This document shows, piece by piece, positions 24,066 through 31,965 of a stretch of 64,000 nucleotides of DNA (position 1 is the first letter of the stretch; every line of letters starts with the position of its first letter). The notes below the pieces were generated by a model, which was given only the letters and a program-made list of their open reading frames with translations, ran no database searches and had not been told where the DNA came from. This DNA comes from Nonomuraea montanisoli. Lineage in GTDB: Bacteria > Actinomycetota > Actinomycetes > Streptosporangiales > Streptosporangiaceae. The translations under genes and the position numbers were made by a program. Where the stretch lies: positions 186,001 to 250,000 of the forward strand of contig NZ_JABWGN010000015.1 in the NCBI RefSeq assembly GCF_013363975.1. Direction: 5' to 3'.

Positions 24066-24734
24066 CTACCGGCGGCCGCCGATGTGAACAGGCACATCGA
24101 TACCTTCTCGGAGCGCCGCGTCGGGCACCGGGGTTCCCCACTGCGTGACCAGCGGGAGCACGCCGGCCCAGACGGGCAGCTCGTAGTCCTCGTCATCGTC
24201 GATCGGGTCGCCGCGGCGGATCTTGACCGACGCCTCGTCCAGGGGCAGGGCCAGCACGGCCGTCTTGGCCAGTTCCTTGCGGTTCGGGCGGCGGGCGTAG
24301 TCCCACTGGCCGGGGGCGAGCTGCTCGGTCAGCACGCGCAGGCCGGTCAGCCGCTCCTCCTCGTCGGTCACCAGCCGCGCCCGGCCGTAGATCACGGCTG
24401 AGCGGTAGTTGACGGAGTGGTGGATCGCCGAGCGGGCCAGCACGATCCCGTCCACGTGCGTCACGGTGACGCACACGTCGGCCTCCTGGGCGGCCCGCAG
24501 CGAGCGGGCTCCGGTGGAGCCGTGCAGGTAGAGCGTGTCGCCGTCGCGTCCGTAGCCGGTCGGCAGCACCATCGGGGCGCCGTCGACCACGACGCCGAGG
24601 TAGCAGATCAGTCCGGTGTCCAGCACCTCGTACAAGTCGTCGCGGTTGTCGCTGCCGCGCTCCTTCATGCGGGCGAGCCGGGTACGGGGCGTGGGAGAGA
24701 GCGGTGTGCCGGTGGGCGACGTGGTGAAGGCCAT
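24066..24734 (-). CDS. Pyridoxamine 5'-phosphate oxidase-like FMN-binding protein
   Basis: 222 residues, split-barrel flavoprotein of the Pyridox_ox_2 type. It starts at helix 'RLARMKERGSDNRDDLYEVLDTGLICYLGVVVDGAPMVLPTGYG', then 'LYLHGSTGARSLRA' (FMN phosphate site region), 'HHSVNYRSAVIYGRARLV' and 'LPLDEASVKIRRGDPIDDDED'. These proteins bind FMN or heme, and their substrates are mostly unknown. The gene is divergent from a MocR-type regulator across a shared palindrome. Pairing of a PNPOx-like gene with a PLP-binding regulator suggests a link to B6 vitamers, but this is inferred. Confidence 0.87.
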   Translation of the reverse strand: MAFTTSPTGTPLSPTPRTRLARMKERGSDNRDDLYEVLDTGLICYLGVVVDGAPMVLPTGYGRDGDTLYLHGSTGARSLRAAQEADVCVTVTHVDGIVLARSAIHHSVNYRSAVIYGRARLVTDEEERLTGLRVLTEQLAPGQWDYARRPNRKELAKTAVLALPLDEASVKIRRGDPIDDDEDYELPVWAGVLPLVTQWGTPVPDAALREGIDVPVHIGGRR

Positions 24735-24753
24735 GAGACGACGGTAGTCCGCG

Positions 24754-24778
24754 AGTGGACCTATGCTGTAGGGCCACT
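24754..24778. promoter_or_regulatory. Palindromic operator between PNPOx-like and MocR genes
   Basis: AGTGGACCTA - 5 nt - TAGGGCCACT: a 10-bp inverted repeat with one mismatch, centred in the 70-bp gap between divergent genes. Its position overlaps any promoter that could serve either gene, as expected for an autoregulated MocR operator. Confidence 0.75.
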
Positions 24779-24805
24779 ATTCGCGCCTTCTTGGAGACCA
24801 CTTCC

Positions 24806-26260
24806 GTGCGCAGCCTGCTCGACCTGCCCGTTTCGCTGGAGCGGCATTCTCCCGTGCCGCTCTCGGCACAGCTCACCGGGTGGCTGCGCCAGGCCATGCT
24901 GGCGGGCACCCTGGCGCCGGGGGAGCGGCTGCCGTCCTCGCGGGGGCTGGCCGGGCAGCTCGGGGTGAGCCGTACGGTGATCACGGAGGCGTACCAGCAG
25001 CTGTACGCGGAGGGGTGGCTGGAGGGCCGGCACGGGTCGGGCACGTTCGTGGCCGACCTGGAGGAGGCCCGTCCGGGCGCACTGCCCGACCGGGTCCCTC
25101 GACCCGTCGCCGCCCCGGCCCCCGCTCCCGGCTCCGCGCCGCCCGCGCCCGGCCTCGGGAGGGGGCGATCCGGCGGCACGGGGCCGGGATCGGCTCCGAG
25201 GGCCGCGATCGACCTGCGGCCCGGCAAGCCCTGGGTGCGCGACTACGACGTCGCCGCCTGGAAGCGGGCCTGGCGCCGGGCCGCCGACCTGCCGCCCGGT
25301 GACGCGCCCGACCCGTACGGCCTGCCGCGCCTGCGCGAGCTGCTGGCCGGGCACCTGAGGCGGACCAGAGCCGTGGCCGTCGGCCCGGAGAACATCATGG
25401 TCACCCGCGGCACCGGCAACGGCCTCGACCTGTGCGCGCTCGCCCTGCTCGGCCCCGGCACCCGCGCGGGCGTCGAGGACCCCGGCTACCACGTGGCCCG
25501 CACCGTGTTCGCCGCCCGGGGCGCCGAGGTCGTGCCGTGCCCGGTGGACGAGGACGGCGTGGTCTCCGACGGCCTGCCCGGCGACCTGCGCCTGCTGTAC
25601 ACGACGCCCGCCCACCAGTATCCCCTGGGCGGCCGGCTGCCGATCCCGCGCCGCGAACGGCTGCTGGCCTGGGCCCGGCGTACCGGCGCGATGATCGTCG
25701 AGGACGACTACGACGCGGAGTTCCGTTACGACGTCGCCCCGCTGCCCGCCCTGTACGGGCTCGACCCCTCGCGGGTGGTGCTCCTCGGCACGCTGTCGAA
25801 GACGCTGGCGCCCGACGTCGGCGTCGGCTGGCTGGTCGGGCCGCCGGAGCTGGTGGGCCGCATCGCCGAGCTGCGCCGCGCGGTGGCCGACCGGACGAGC
25901 GGGCCGGTGCAGGAGGCCGTCGCCACCCTGATCGAACGCGGCGACCTCGATCGCCACCTGCGCCGGATGCGCCTGGAGTACGCCCGCCGGCGGGCCGCCG
26001 TGGTCGAGATCCTGGGCCCGGTCTGCCGGCTGCGCGGCGACACGGCGGGCCTGCACGTGCTCGCCGAGCTGCCGCCGGGCACGATCGGCCGCGTGGTGGA
26101 GCGGGCCGCCGAGCGGGGCGTGCTGCTGGACCAGCCCGAGCGCCACCGGCATCGGCCGGGCGCGCCGTTCGGGCTGGTCATCGGATACGGCTCGGCGTCG
26201 CTGCCGGACGTGCGCCGCGCCTGCCGCGTCGTCGCCGACCTGATCACCCGGCCGACCTGA
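24806..26260 (+). CDS. MocR/PdxR-type GntR-family regulator with aminotransferase domain
   Basis: 484 residues from a GTG with GGAG 10 bases upstream. The N-terminal GntR winged HTH (PLSAQLTGWLRQAMLAGTLAPGERLPSSRGLAGQLGVSRTVITEAYQQLYAEGWL) is followed by a Pro/Ala linker and a fold-type I aminotransferase domain with 'VTRGTGNGLDLCA', 'EDPGYHVARTVF', 'HQYPLGGRLPIPRR' and 'EDDYDAEFRYD'. The PLP-binding lysine is the K in 'LGTLSKTLAPDVGVGWL'. MocR proteins bind PLP or its amino-acid adducts and usually control B6, GABA or ectoine-type genes. The adjacent PNPOx-like gene is the obvious target. Confidence 0.92.
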   Translation: MRSLLDLPVSLERHSPVPLSAQLTGWLRQAMLAGTLAPGERLPSSRGLAGQLGVSRTVITEAYQQLYAEGWLEGRHGSGTFVADLEEARPGALPDRVPRPVAAPAPAPGSAPPAPGLGRGRSGGTGPGSAPRAAIDLRPGKPWVRDYDVAAWKRAWRRAADLPPGDAPDPYGLPRLRELLAGHLRRTRAVAVGPENIMVTRGTGNGLDLCALALLGPGTRAGVEDPGYHVARTVFAARGAEVVPCPVDEDGVVSDGLPGDLRLLYTTPAHQYPLGGRLPIPRRERLLAWARRTGAMIVEDDYDAEFRYDVAPLPALYGLDPSRVVLLGTLSKTLAPDVGVGWLVGPPELVGRIAELRRAVADRTSGPVQEAVATLIERGDLDRHLRRMRLEYARRRAAVVEILGPVCRLRGDTAGLHVLAELPPGTIGRVVERAAERGVLLDQPERHRHRPGAPFGLVIGYGSASLPDVRRACRVVADLITRPT

Positions 26261-26332
26261 TCGCCCGGCCACGCCGATCGCCCAGCCGCGCCGATCACCC
26301 GGCCGAGCGGATCGGCCCCGGCCGGGGAACGG

Positions 26333-27454
26333 TCAGACCGGTGGCGGCGGAGCGGGCGGCAGGTGGCGCACGACCGGCAGGGCCCGGGTCGCGTAGACCG
26401 GGTCGACCGGCAGCACGTGCCGGGCCCACCAGCGGGCGACCTCCGGGTACGGCGACGGCTCGGTGAACCCGGGCGCGTAGTCGTCGTACGGCGGGTCGTA
26501 CAGGTAGCCCACCGCCACCCCCTGCCGCTCCAGCGCGGCGATGGCCGCGTCGCGGTCGCGCACCAGCAGCGGCACCCGGAACAGCGGCTGGTCGAGCTGG
26601 TCGCGCACGCCCTCGGCGACCGTCGGCAGCTCGGCCAGCAGCCGCACCCCGGCGAGCCGCCGCTTCCGCTCGGCGGCGACCCCGGCCAGGCGGGCCTCCT
26701 GGTAGCGCCGGGCGATCCGTCCCTTGCGCACCCGGTAGTCGTGCAGGTCGGCCCGCACCCACGGGTCGAACGGCGCCAGCTCGGGCACGTGCTTCATCGT
26801 GCGGCGCAGCTCGTCGCCGCGCAGCTCGATGCGGTAGCCCAGGCGCTCCTCCTGCATGCCGAGCGCGCGGGCCAGCCGCAGCGCCGGGCGGACCAGGTCG
26901 AGCCGGAGCGCGGCGCGCCGGGCCGCGGACGTGGCGACGGCGAACAGCTCCTGCCGCCACGACCCGGGCTCCAGGACCAGATCGCGGGCCTGTTCGAGGG
27001 CCCGCAGGTCGTCCTCGTGCTCGACGGCCAGCACGCCGCCGGACCCGGCGCCGCAGTGCTTGGACAGGCTGTAGACGCCGGCCTGGCCGAACGTGCCGAG
27101 CGGGCGCCCGTCCACGGACGTCTCCAGGGCGTGGGCGACGTCCTCGATGAGGATCTTCCCGGTGAAGGCCCCGACCCGGTCCGGCAGGCCGTACATGTTG
27201 GTGGTGAGGACCGCGTCCACGCCGGACAGGTCGACGCGCCCGACGTCGATGTTGCCGTCACGCGGCGACAGCGGCGCCATGACCGGCCGCAGGCCGGCGG
27301 CGATCACCAGGAACAGGATCTCGTCGGCGGAGACCGGCGACATGAGCAGCCGCTGCCCGGGCACGCACCAGTGGCGCAGCGCGAGGTAGAGGCCGAGGCG
27401 GTTGGAGGGGAGCACGAGGCAGTGGCGCCCGGTCCGCTCCGCTAACCCCGTCAT
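26333..27454 (-). CDS. PLP-dependent aminotransferase-like protein (DegT/DnrJ-like)
   Basis: 373 residues. The ATG overlaps the upstream stop (ATGA). The PLP fold shows 'LLMSPVSADEILFLVIAAGLRP', 'VLTTNMYGLPDR', 'ILIEDVAHALETS' (Asp for the pyridine N) and the probable Schiff-base Lys in 'GVYSLSKHCGAGSGGVLAV'. The SLSKH.G.G.GG pattern matches the DegT/DnrJ/EryC1 sugar aminotransferase family, but overall it is divergent and lacks the classic N-terminal 'P..dpT' region. It could make an amino sugar or amino acid used by the glycan cluster. The directly upstream acyltransferase could acylate such an amino group. Confidence 0.75.
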   Translation of the reverse strand: MTGLAERTGRHCLVLPSNRLGLYLALRHWCVPGQRLLMSPVSADEILFLVIAAGLRPVMAPLSPRDGNIDVGRVDLSGVDAVLTTNMYGLPDRVGAFTGKILIEDVAHALETSVDGRPLGTFGQAGVYSLSKHCGAGSGGVLAVEHEDDLRALEQARDLVLEPGSWRQELFAVATSAARRAALRLDLVRPALRLARALGMQEERLGYRIELRGDELRRTMKHVPELAPFDPWVRADLHDYRVRKGRIARRYQEARLAGVAAERKRRLAGVRLLAELPTVAEGVRDQLDQPLFRVPLLVRDRDAAIAALERQGVAVGYLYDPPYDDYAPGFTEPSPYPEVARWWARHVLPVDPVYATRALPVVRHLPPAPPPPV

Positions 27455-28533
27455 GACTGCAGGGCCGTGCGCAGACGGCCGAACGTCTTGAGCACCCGGT
27501 CGGCCGTACGGTGCAGGACGGGGTTGGCGAGGACGGTGGCCCGCGTCTTGCGCACCGGCACGCGCATCAGCCAGTGGACGCCCGCGGCGGGCCCGACCGT
27601 GGCCACGCGGCCCTCGGCGACCTCGTACTCGCCGTTCTTCAGCTTGTCCTTGTACTCCTTCTGGCCCCGCCCCATGTCGATGACCTGGATGCCGGACTCC
27701 GCCGCCCGCTCGGCCATGGCCAGGTGGTGGATGAGACCGGGGGAGTACTTGGCGTAGGCGGTGTCGTAGGCCGGGAACCAGCCGACGAGCGTGGTGCGGG
27801 TGCGCAGGCCGAAGTGGCCGGCGATGGGCACGTCGCCCGCGTAGACCATGTCGAGCACCCCGGCGAAGTGCTCGGTGTCGGTGGCCTGCAGCCGCTCGAC
27901 CAGCTCGACGATCCACCGGTGCGCGAACCGGTCGGTGCGGCCGGTGCGGCGGTACTGCTCGGCCTTCCAGCCGATCAGGGTGTGCAGCGGCTCGACGCGG
28001 GAGGTCGCGTAGTCGTGCCGGATCTCCCCGGCGTCGCGTTCGAGCTTGCGCTGCTTGGCGAGGGTCGTCTTGTAGGTCTTGCCGGAGTGCTCGCGCAGGA
28101 AGGCGGTATAGGTCTCGTAGCCGTCGCGCAGGTCGATGATGGGCGACGGGTGGCTCTCGTGCCGGGCGGCGAGCATGGGCTGGCCGGCGACCAGGTGGTC
28201 GAACTCGTAGACCGACAGCCCGCACAGCCGCAGCAGCCGGTGCGGGTCGATCTCGACGTCCTTGGCGTGGACGAGGCCCTGCGCGTCGGTCAGCCCCGCC
28301 GCGACCGGTTTCCCGATGCCGAGCGGATGTCGCTCGAACGGGAAGAACCCCACGATGTCGGCGCCGTCGTAGATGACCGCGACCCGCACGAGGTCGCGCA
28401 GTTCGCCGACGGTGAGCGTGAACTCGGGCGACAGGAAGGGGTTGTCGAACCCCGCGTGCGCCTCCTGGAGCGCCCGCCACCGGTTCAGCTCCGGTGCGCC
28501 CAGTTCGCGGGGGTGTGCAAGTGAGACGCGCAT
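27451..28533 (-). CDS. CelD/FemAB-like GNAT acyltransferase (copy 1)
   Basis: 360 residues, two GNAT-like halves as in the CelD/BcsL and FemABX group. N-terminal landmarks: 'FDNPFLSPEFTLTVG', 'GFFPFERHPLGIGKPV' and 'FDHLVAGQPM'. The C-terminal acyl-donor half has 'VYAGDVPIAGHFGLRTRTTLVGWFPAYD', 'YAKYSPGLIHHLAMAERAAESGIQVIDMGRGQKEYKDKLKNGE'. The family transfers acyl or aminoacyl groups to cell-envelope polysaccharides or lipids. A paralogue with the same landmarks is encoded near 40-41 kb. It is coupled by ATGA overlap to the aminotransferase-like gene. Confidence 0.85.
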   Translation of the reverse strand: MRVSLAHPRELGAPELNRWRALQEAHAGFDNPFLSPEFTLTVGELRDLVRVAVIYDGADIVGFFPFERHPLGIGKPVAAGLTDAQGLVHAKDVEIDPHRLLRLCGLSVYEFDHLVAGQPMLAARHESHPSPIIDLRDGYETYTAFLREHSGKTYKTTLAKQRKLERDAGEIRHDYATSRVEPLHTLIGWKAEQYRRTGRTDRFAHRWIVELVERLQATDTEHFAGVLDMVYAGDVPIAGHFGLRTRTTLVGWFPAYDTAYAKYSPGLIHHLAMAERAAESGIQVIDMGRGQKEYKDKLKNGEYEVAEGRVATVGPAAGVHWLMRVPVRKTRATVLANPVLHRTADRVLKTFGRLRTALQS

Positions 28534-28686
28534 GGGCTCCTACTGGCGATATGCCGTGTGCTGTCGAGCGTGGGAGGGTCCGCCGTGCATGGAAAGGTTA
28601 ACCGTTGCTCTCTTATGTCATTCACGCAGGTCCGGAACGTTACACAACTCTTAGCTGGTATTCAGAACCGAGTGGCGTTCTAATGT

Positions 28687-29721
28687 GTGTCCATGACGGT
28701 CCCCGGAATCGACCTGCCGCGCCTGACCTCGTGGATGGCGAACCACGTGCCCGACGCGGGTGAGCCGCTGACAGTCTCGCTGATCTCGGGGGGCAGGTCC
28801 AATCTGACCTACCTCGTCGAGGGGCGCGACCGGCGGGTGGTGCTGCGCCGTCCGCCGCTCGGCCACGTGCTGCCCACGGCGCACGACATGCGGCGGGAGT
28901 GGCGGGTCATCTCCGCCCTGGCCCCGACGCCCGTCCCGGTGCCCGAGCCGGTCGCCTTCTGCGCCGACGAGGACGTCATCGGCGCGCCGTTCTACCTGAT
29001 GGGGTACGTCGAGGGCGCGGCCGTGCGCACCCGGGAGGAGCTCGGCGAGCCCGCGCCGGAGCAGGCGCGGCGGCTGTCGGAACGGCTGGCCGAGGTGCTG
29101 GCCGCCATCCACGCCGTCGACCACCGCGAGGTGGGCCTGGAGGGGTTCGGCCGCCCCGACGGCTACCTGGCCCGCCAGCTCGACCGCTGGTGCCAGCAGT
29201 GGGAGCGCTCGAAGACCGCCGACCTGCCCGAGTACGACCGGCTGGTGGCCCGGCTGCGCGAGCGCCTGCCCGCGGCGTCGGCCGGCACGCTCGTCCACGG
29301 TGACTACCGGCTCGACAACACGCTCGTCCGGCTGGCGCCCGCGCCCGAGATCCTGGCCGTGGTGGACTGGGAGATGTCCACGCTCGGCGACCCGCTGGCC
29401 GACCTCGGGCTGACGCTCACCTACTGGCAGGACCCCGGTGACGAGGAGCGCGCCTCGATCCCGGTGGCCGGCGACGTGACGCTGGCGCCCGGGTTCCTGA
29501 CCGCGGCGGAGTTCGCGGCCCACTACGCCAAGGTCTCCGGCCGCGACATCCCGGACCTGGGCTTCTACGTCGCCTTCGGCAACTTCAAGCTCGCGGTCAT
29601 CGTGGAGGGTATCCACGCCCGGTTCCGCCAGGGTAAGACCGTGGGGGAGGGCTTCGAGGAGATCGGCTCCGCGGTGCCCGTCCTCATCGCCCGCGCCCAC
29701 CGCATGCTGGAGTCCGCATGA
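28687..29721 (+). CDS. APH/ACAD10-type phosphotransferase family protein
   Basis: 344 residues from the GTG, or 342 from the ATG six bases on. No ribosome-binding site is visible, while TCTAAT lies about 10 bp before the ATG, so a leaderless transcript is likely. Kinase-like fold: 'SGGRSNLTYLVEGRDRRVVLRRPP' (nucleotide loop and Lys/Arg region), 'GAPFYLMGYVEGAAV', catalytic 'LVHGDYRLDNTLV' (H.D....N) and 'VVDWEMSTLGDPLADLG' (DxD metal site). This is the acyl-CoA-dehydrogenase-associated phosphotransferase branch, often paired with SDR or acyl-CoA genes, and probably acts on hydroxyacyl-type metabolites. Its stop overlaps the next start (ATGA). Confidence 0.87.
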   Translation: MSMTVPGIDLPRLTSWMANHVPDAGEPLTVSLISGGRSNLTYLVEGRDRRVVLRRPPLGHVLPTAHDMRREWRVISALAPTPVPVPEPVAFCADEDVIGAPFYLMGYVEGAAVRTREELGEPAPEQARRLSERLAEVLAAIHAVDHREVGLEGFGRPDGYLARQLDRWCQQWERSKTADLPEYDRLVARLRERLPAASAGTLVHGDYRLDNTLVRLAPAPEILAVVDWEMSTLGDPLADLGLTLTYWQDPGDEERASIPVAGDVTLAPGFLTAAEFAAHYAKVSGRDIPDLGFYVAFGNFKLAVIVEGIHARFRQGKTVGEGFEEIGSAVPVLIARAHRMLESA

Positions 29722-30464
29722 GCACTGTCGCGTTGATCACCGGTGCGGCGAGCGGCATCGGCGCCGCCGTCGCCCGCCGCCTGTCCGCCGGCGGCGCCCG
29801 ATGTGTCCTCGTGGACCTCGACGGGGAGGGCGCCGAGCGCGTCGCCAAGGAGACCGGCGGAGTGGCGCTGGCCGGCGACGTCAGCACCGAGGAGGCCAAC
29901 CGCGAGGCCGTCGAGCTGGCCGAGCGGCGCTTCGGCAGGCTCGACGTCGTCCACCTCAACGCGGGCGTCACCGGCGGCGTCGACCTCGACGCGTTCGACG
30001 CGGCCCGCTACCGCACGGCGGTGGGCGTCAACATGGACGGCGTCGTCTTCGGCGTCGTGGCCGCCCTGCCGCTGCTGCGGCGCTCCGGCGGCGGCGCGAT
30101 CGTGGTGACCTCCTCGCTGGCCGGGCTCGTCGGCTACGACGGCGACCCGATCTACACGATGACCAAGCACGCCGTGGTCGGCCTCGTCCGCGCGCTCGCC
30201 GTGCCCCTCGCCGCCGACGGCGTCCGCGTCAGCGCCGTCTGCCCCGGCTTCACCGACACCCCTCTGGTGGCCGGGGCGCGCGAGACCTTCCTGAACGCCG
30301 GCTTCCCGCTGCTCACCGCCGAGGACGTGGCCGCGGCCGTCGAAAGCGCCTTTTACGCCGATCCCGGCACGTTGCTCATCGTGCAGCCGGGGCGGCAACC
30401 GGTGCCGTACCGTTATGCGGGCGTGCCCGGGCCGGCGGGTGGCGAGCGGCCGCCCACGCCCTGA
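29718..30464 (+). CDS. Classical SDR oxidoreductase
   Basis: 248 residues. Cofactor loop ITGAASGIGAAVARRL, then 'VDLDGEGAERVAK' (an Asp at the end of strand 2 favours NAD(H)), LNAG, Ser in 'VVTSSLAG' and intact Y-x3-K as YTMTK. The C-terminus ends with 'LLIVQPGRQPVPYRYAGVPG'. It is co-transcribed with the upstream phosphotransferase by a 4-bp overlap. This pair occurs together in many actinomycetes, which suggests consecutive steps in lipid or acyl-CoA-linked metabolism. The substrate is not known. Confidence 0.88.
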   Translation: MSTVALITGAASGIGAAVARRLSAGGARCVLVDLDGEGAERVAKETGGVALAGDVSTEEANREAVELAERRFGRLDVVHLNAGVTGGVDLDAFDAARYRTAVGVNMDGVVFGVVAALPLLRRSGGGAIVVTSSLAGLVGYDGDPIYTMTKHAVVGLVRALAVPLAADGVRVSAVCPGFTDTPLVAGARETFLNAGFPLLTAEDVAAAVESAFYADPGTLLIVQPGRQPVPYRYAGVPGPAGGERPPTP

Positions 30465-30561
30465 TGCTGCGCGCAAGTAGCTTGCAAGTGGCATAGATAC
30501 GGTAATACGTGCGGAGATGTGTCAAAGGGACACCGCGCAGGCGTGAGGGGTGGAGGTTCCC

Positions 30562-31947
30562 GTGATTCCCACCGATGGTCGGCATGCCCGTAGACGGTCG
30601 CCGTGGCCACTGGCGGTGGGCGCGGGCATCGTGGCGGTGCTCCTGGTCGTGGGCATCATGGTGTACGCGGGCTCGCGCGGCTCGCGCGACGAGTACAAGG
30701 GCGGCGAGGTGGCCAAGGCCGGCCCTTCGCAGGCCGCCCCCACCCTGGCGCCGCCGCCGAAGCTCGACAGCTGGCCGCGCTGGGGCGTCACCCACACCCA
30801 GTACAGCGCCGACACCGCCCCGCGGCCCGTGACCGAGCAGGCCAAGGGCATCCTGGGCCGCGTCCCCCTCCTGCAGAACCAGCACATCATGGGCTGGGGC
30901 GCCGGCAACCCCGAGCCGAGCCCGGGCCAGTACAACTTCACCGAGCTCAACCGCCGGATGACGTTCATCGCGTCCTCGCGCGGCATGCCGGTCATCACGC
31001 TCTGCTGCGCCCCCGACTGGATGAAGGGCGGCCAGGCCGGCCGTACCGACTGGAGCAAGAACCACACGGTCGCCCCCGAGCGCGAGCACTTCGACGACTA
31101 CGCCAAGCTCGCGGCCAAGATCGCCCGGCAGTACCCGACCGTGAAGCACTTCATGGTCTGGAACGAGTTCAAGGGCTTCTGGGACCCCGCGACCAACCGG
31201 TGGGACGCCGAGGGCTACACCGAGCTCTACAACAAGGTCTACGACGCTCTCAAGCGCGTGGACGGCGACATACAGGTGGGCGGCCCGTACGTGCCGATCG
31301 AGACCACCGCCGGCCCCGGCCCCTCCGAGCTGAGCGGCCCCTGGGGCACGGTCGACCAGCGCGCCCTCGACGCCATCGAGTACTGGATCGAGCACAAGAA
31401 GGGCGCCGACTTCATCGTCGTCGACGGCGCCACCATGACCACCGACAAGGGCAACGTCCCCGACGACTTCGCCGCGCAGGGCAAGTTCGGCGCGATCACC
31501 TCGTGGCTGCGCAAGAAGGCCAACGACATGCCCGTCTGGTGGGCCGAGTGGTACGTCGAGCCGCAGAACTCCGGCTGGAGCGAGGCCAAGCGCACCGCCG
31601 TGCAGGCCACCACCATGATGGAGTTCGCGCGCAGCGGCGTCGCCTCGGCCCTCTACTGGAACCCGCAGCAGAAGGGCGGCGCCCGCGAGTGCCACGGCTG
31701 CGTGTGGGACGCCGACGGCCGCGAGATGCCCATGGCCGGGCTGCTCAGCGGCTTCACGCGGTGGTTCCCCGTCGGGGTGGCGCTGGAGCAGGTCCAGTCG
31801 TCCGACGCGCGGGTCAAGGTCCTGGCGCAGGCCCAGCAGCTCGTCATGGTCAACACCGCCGACCGCGACGTGACGGCCACCGTGGACGGCAGGCAGGTCA
31901 CGCTCAAGCCGTACGAGATCAAGTGGAGCGGGCGCGGTCAGGGCTGA
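30562..31947 (+). CDS. Membrane-tethered GH39-like glycoside hydrolase
   Basis: 461 residues. The GTG at 30562 has GGAGG five bases upstream. A GTG 12 bp earlier is in frame but lacks a site. A basic N-terminus and TM helix (WPLAVGAGIVAVLLVVGIMVYAG) anchor a TIM-barrel domain. Two Glu in the right places for a retaining clan-A enzyme are visible: E202 in 'MVWNEFKGF' (acid/base, after WN) and E329 in 'VWWAEWYVEP' (nucleophile). Family GH39 includes beta-xylosidases and glycan-cluster hydrolases. Near the glycan genes it probably trims or remodels the exported polymer. A small beta domain (TADRDVTATVDGRQVTL) ends the protein. Confidence 0.82.
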   Translation: MIPTDGRHARRRSPWPLAVGAGIVAVLLVVGIMVYAGSRGSRDEYKGGEVAKAGPSQAAPTLAPPPKLDSWPRWGVTHTQYSADTAPRPVTEQAKGILGRVPLLQNQHIMGWGAGNPEPSPGQYNFTELNRRMTFIASSRGMPVITLCCAPDWMKGGQAGRTDWSKNHTVAPEREHFDDYAKLAAKIARQYPTVKHFMVWNEFKGFWDPATNRWDAEGYTELYNKVYDALKRVDGDIQVGGPYVPIETTAGPGPSELSGPWGTVDQRALDAIEYWIEHKKGADFIVVDGATMTTDKGNVPDDFAAQGKFGAITSWLRKKANDMPVWWAEWYVEPQNSGWSEAKRTAVQATTMMEFARSGVASALYWNPQQKGGARECHGCVWDADGREMPMAGLLSGFTRWFPVGVALEQVQSSDARVKVLAQAQQLVMVNTADRDVTATVDGRQVTLKPYEIKWSGRGQG

Positions 31948-31965
31948 GCGGCCGGGACCGGCCCG

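Noticed and set aside
26333-28480. A 715-residue fusion of the aminotransferase-like and acyltransferase proteins
   Set aside because: The upstream half is a shadow frame of the acyltransferase. An ATGA overlap at 27451-27454 gives two separate genes.
31950-31963. A terminator between the GH39-like and DUF418 genes (GGCCGG-GA-CCGGCC)
   Set aside because: The loop is only two bases and no T tract follows on either strand, so it is more likely chance GC symmetry.
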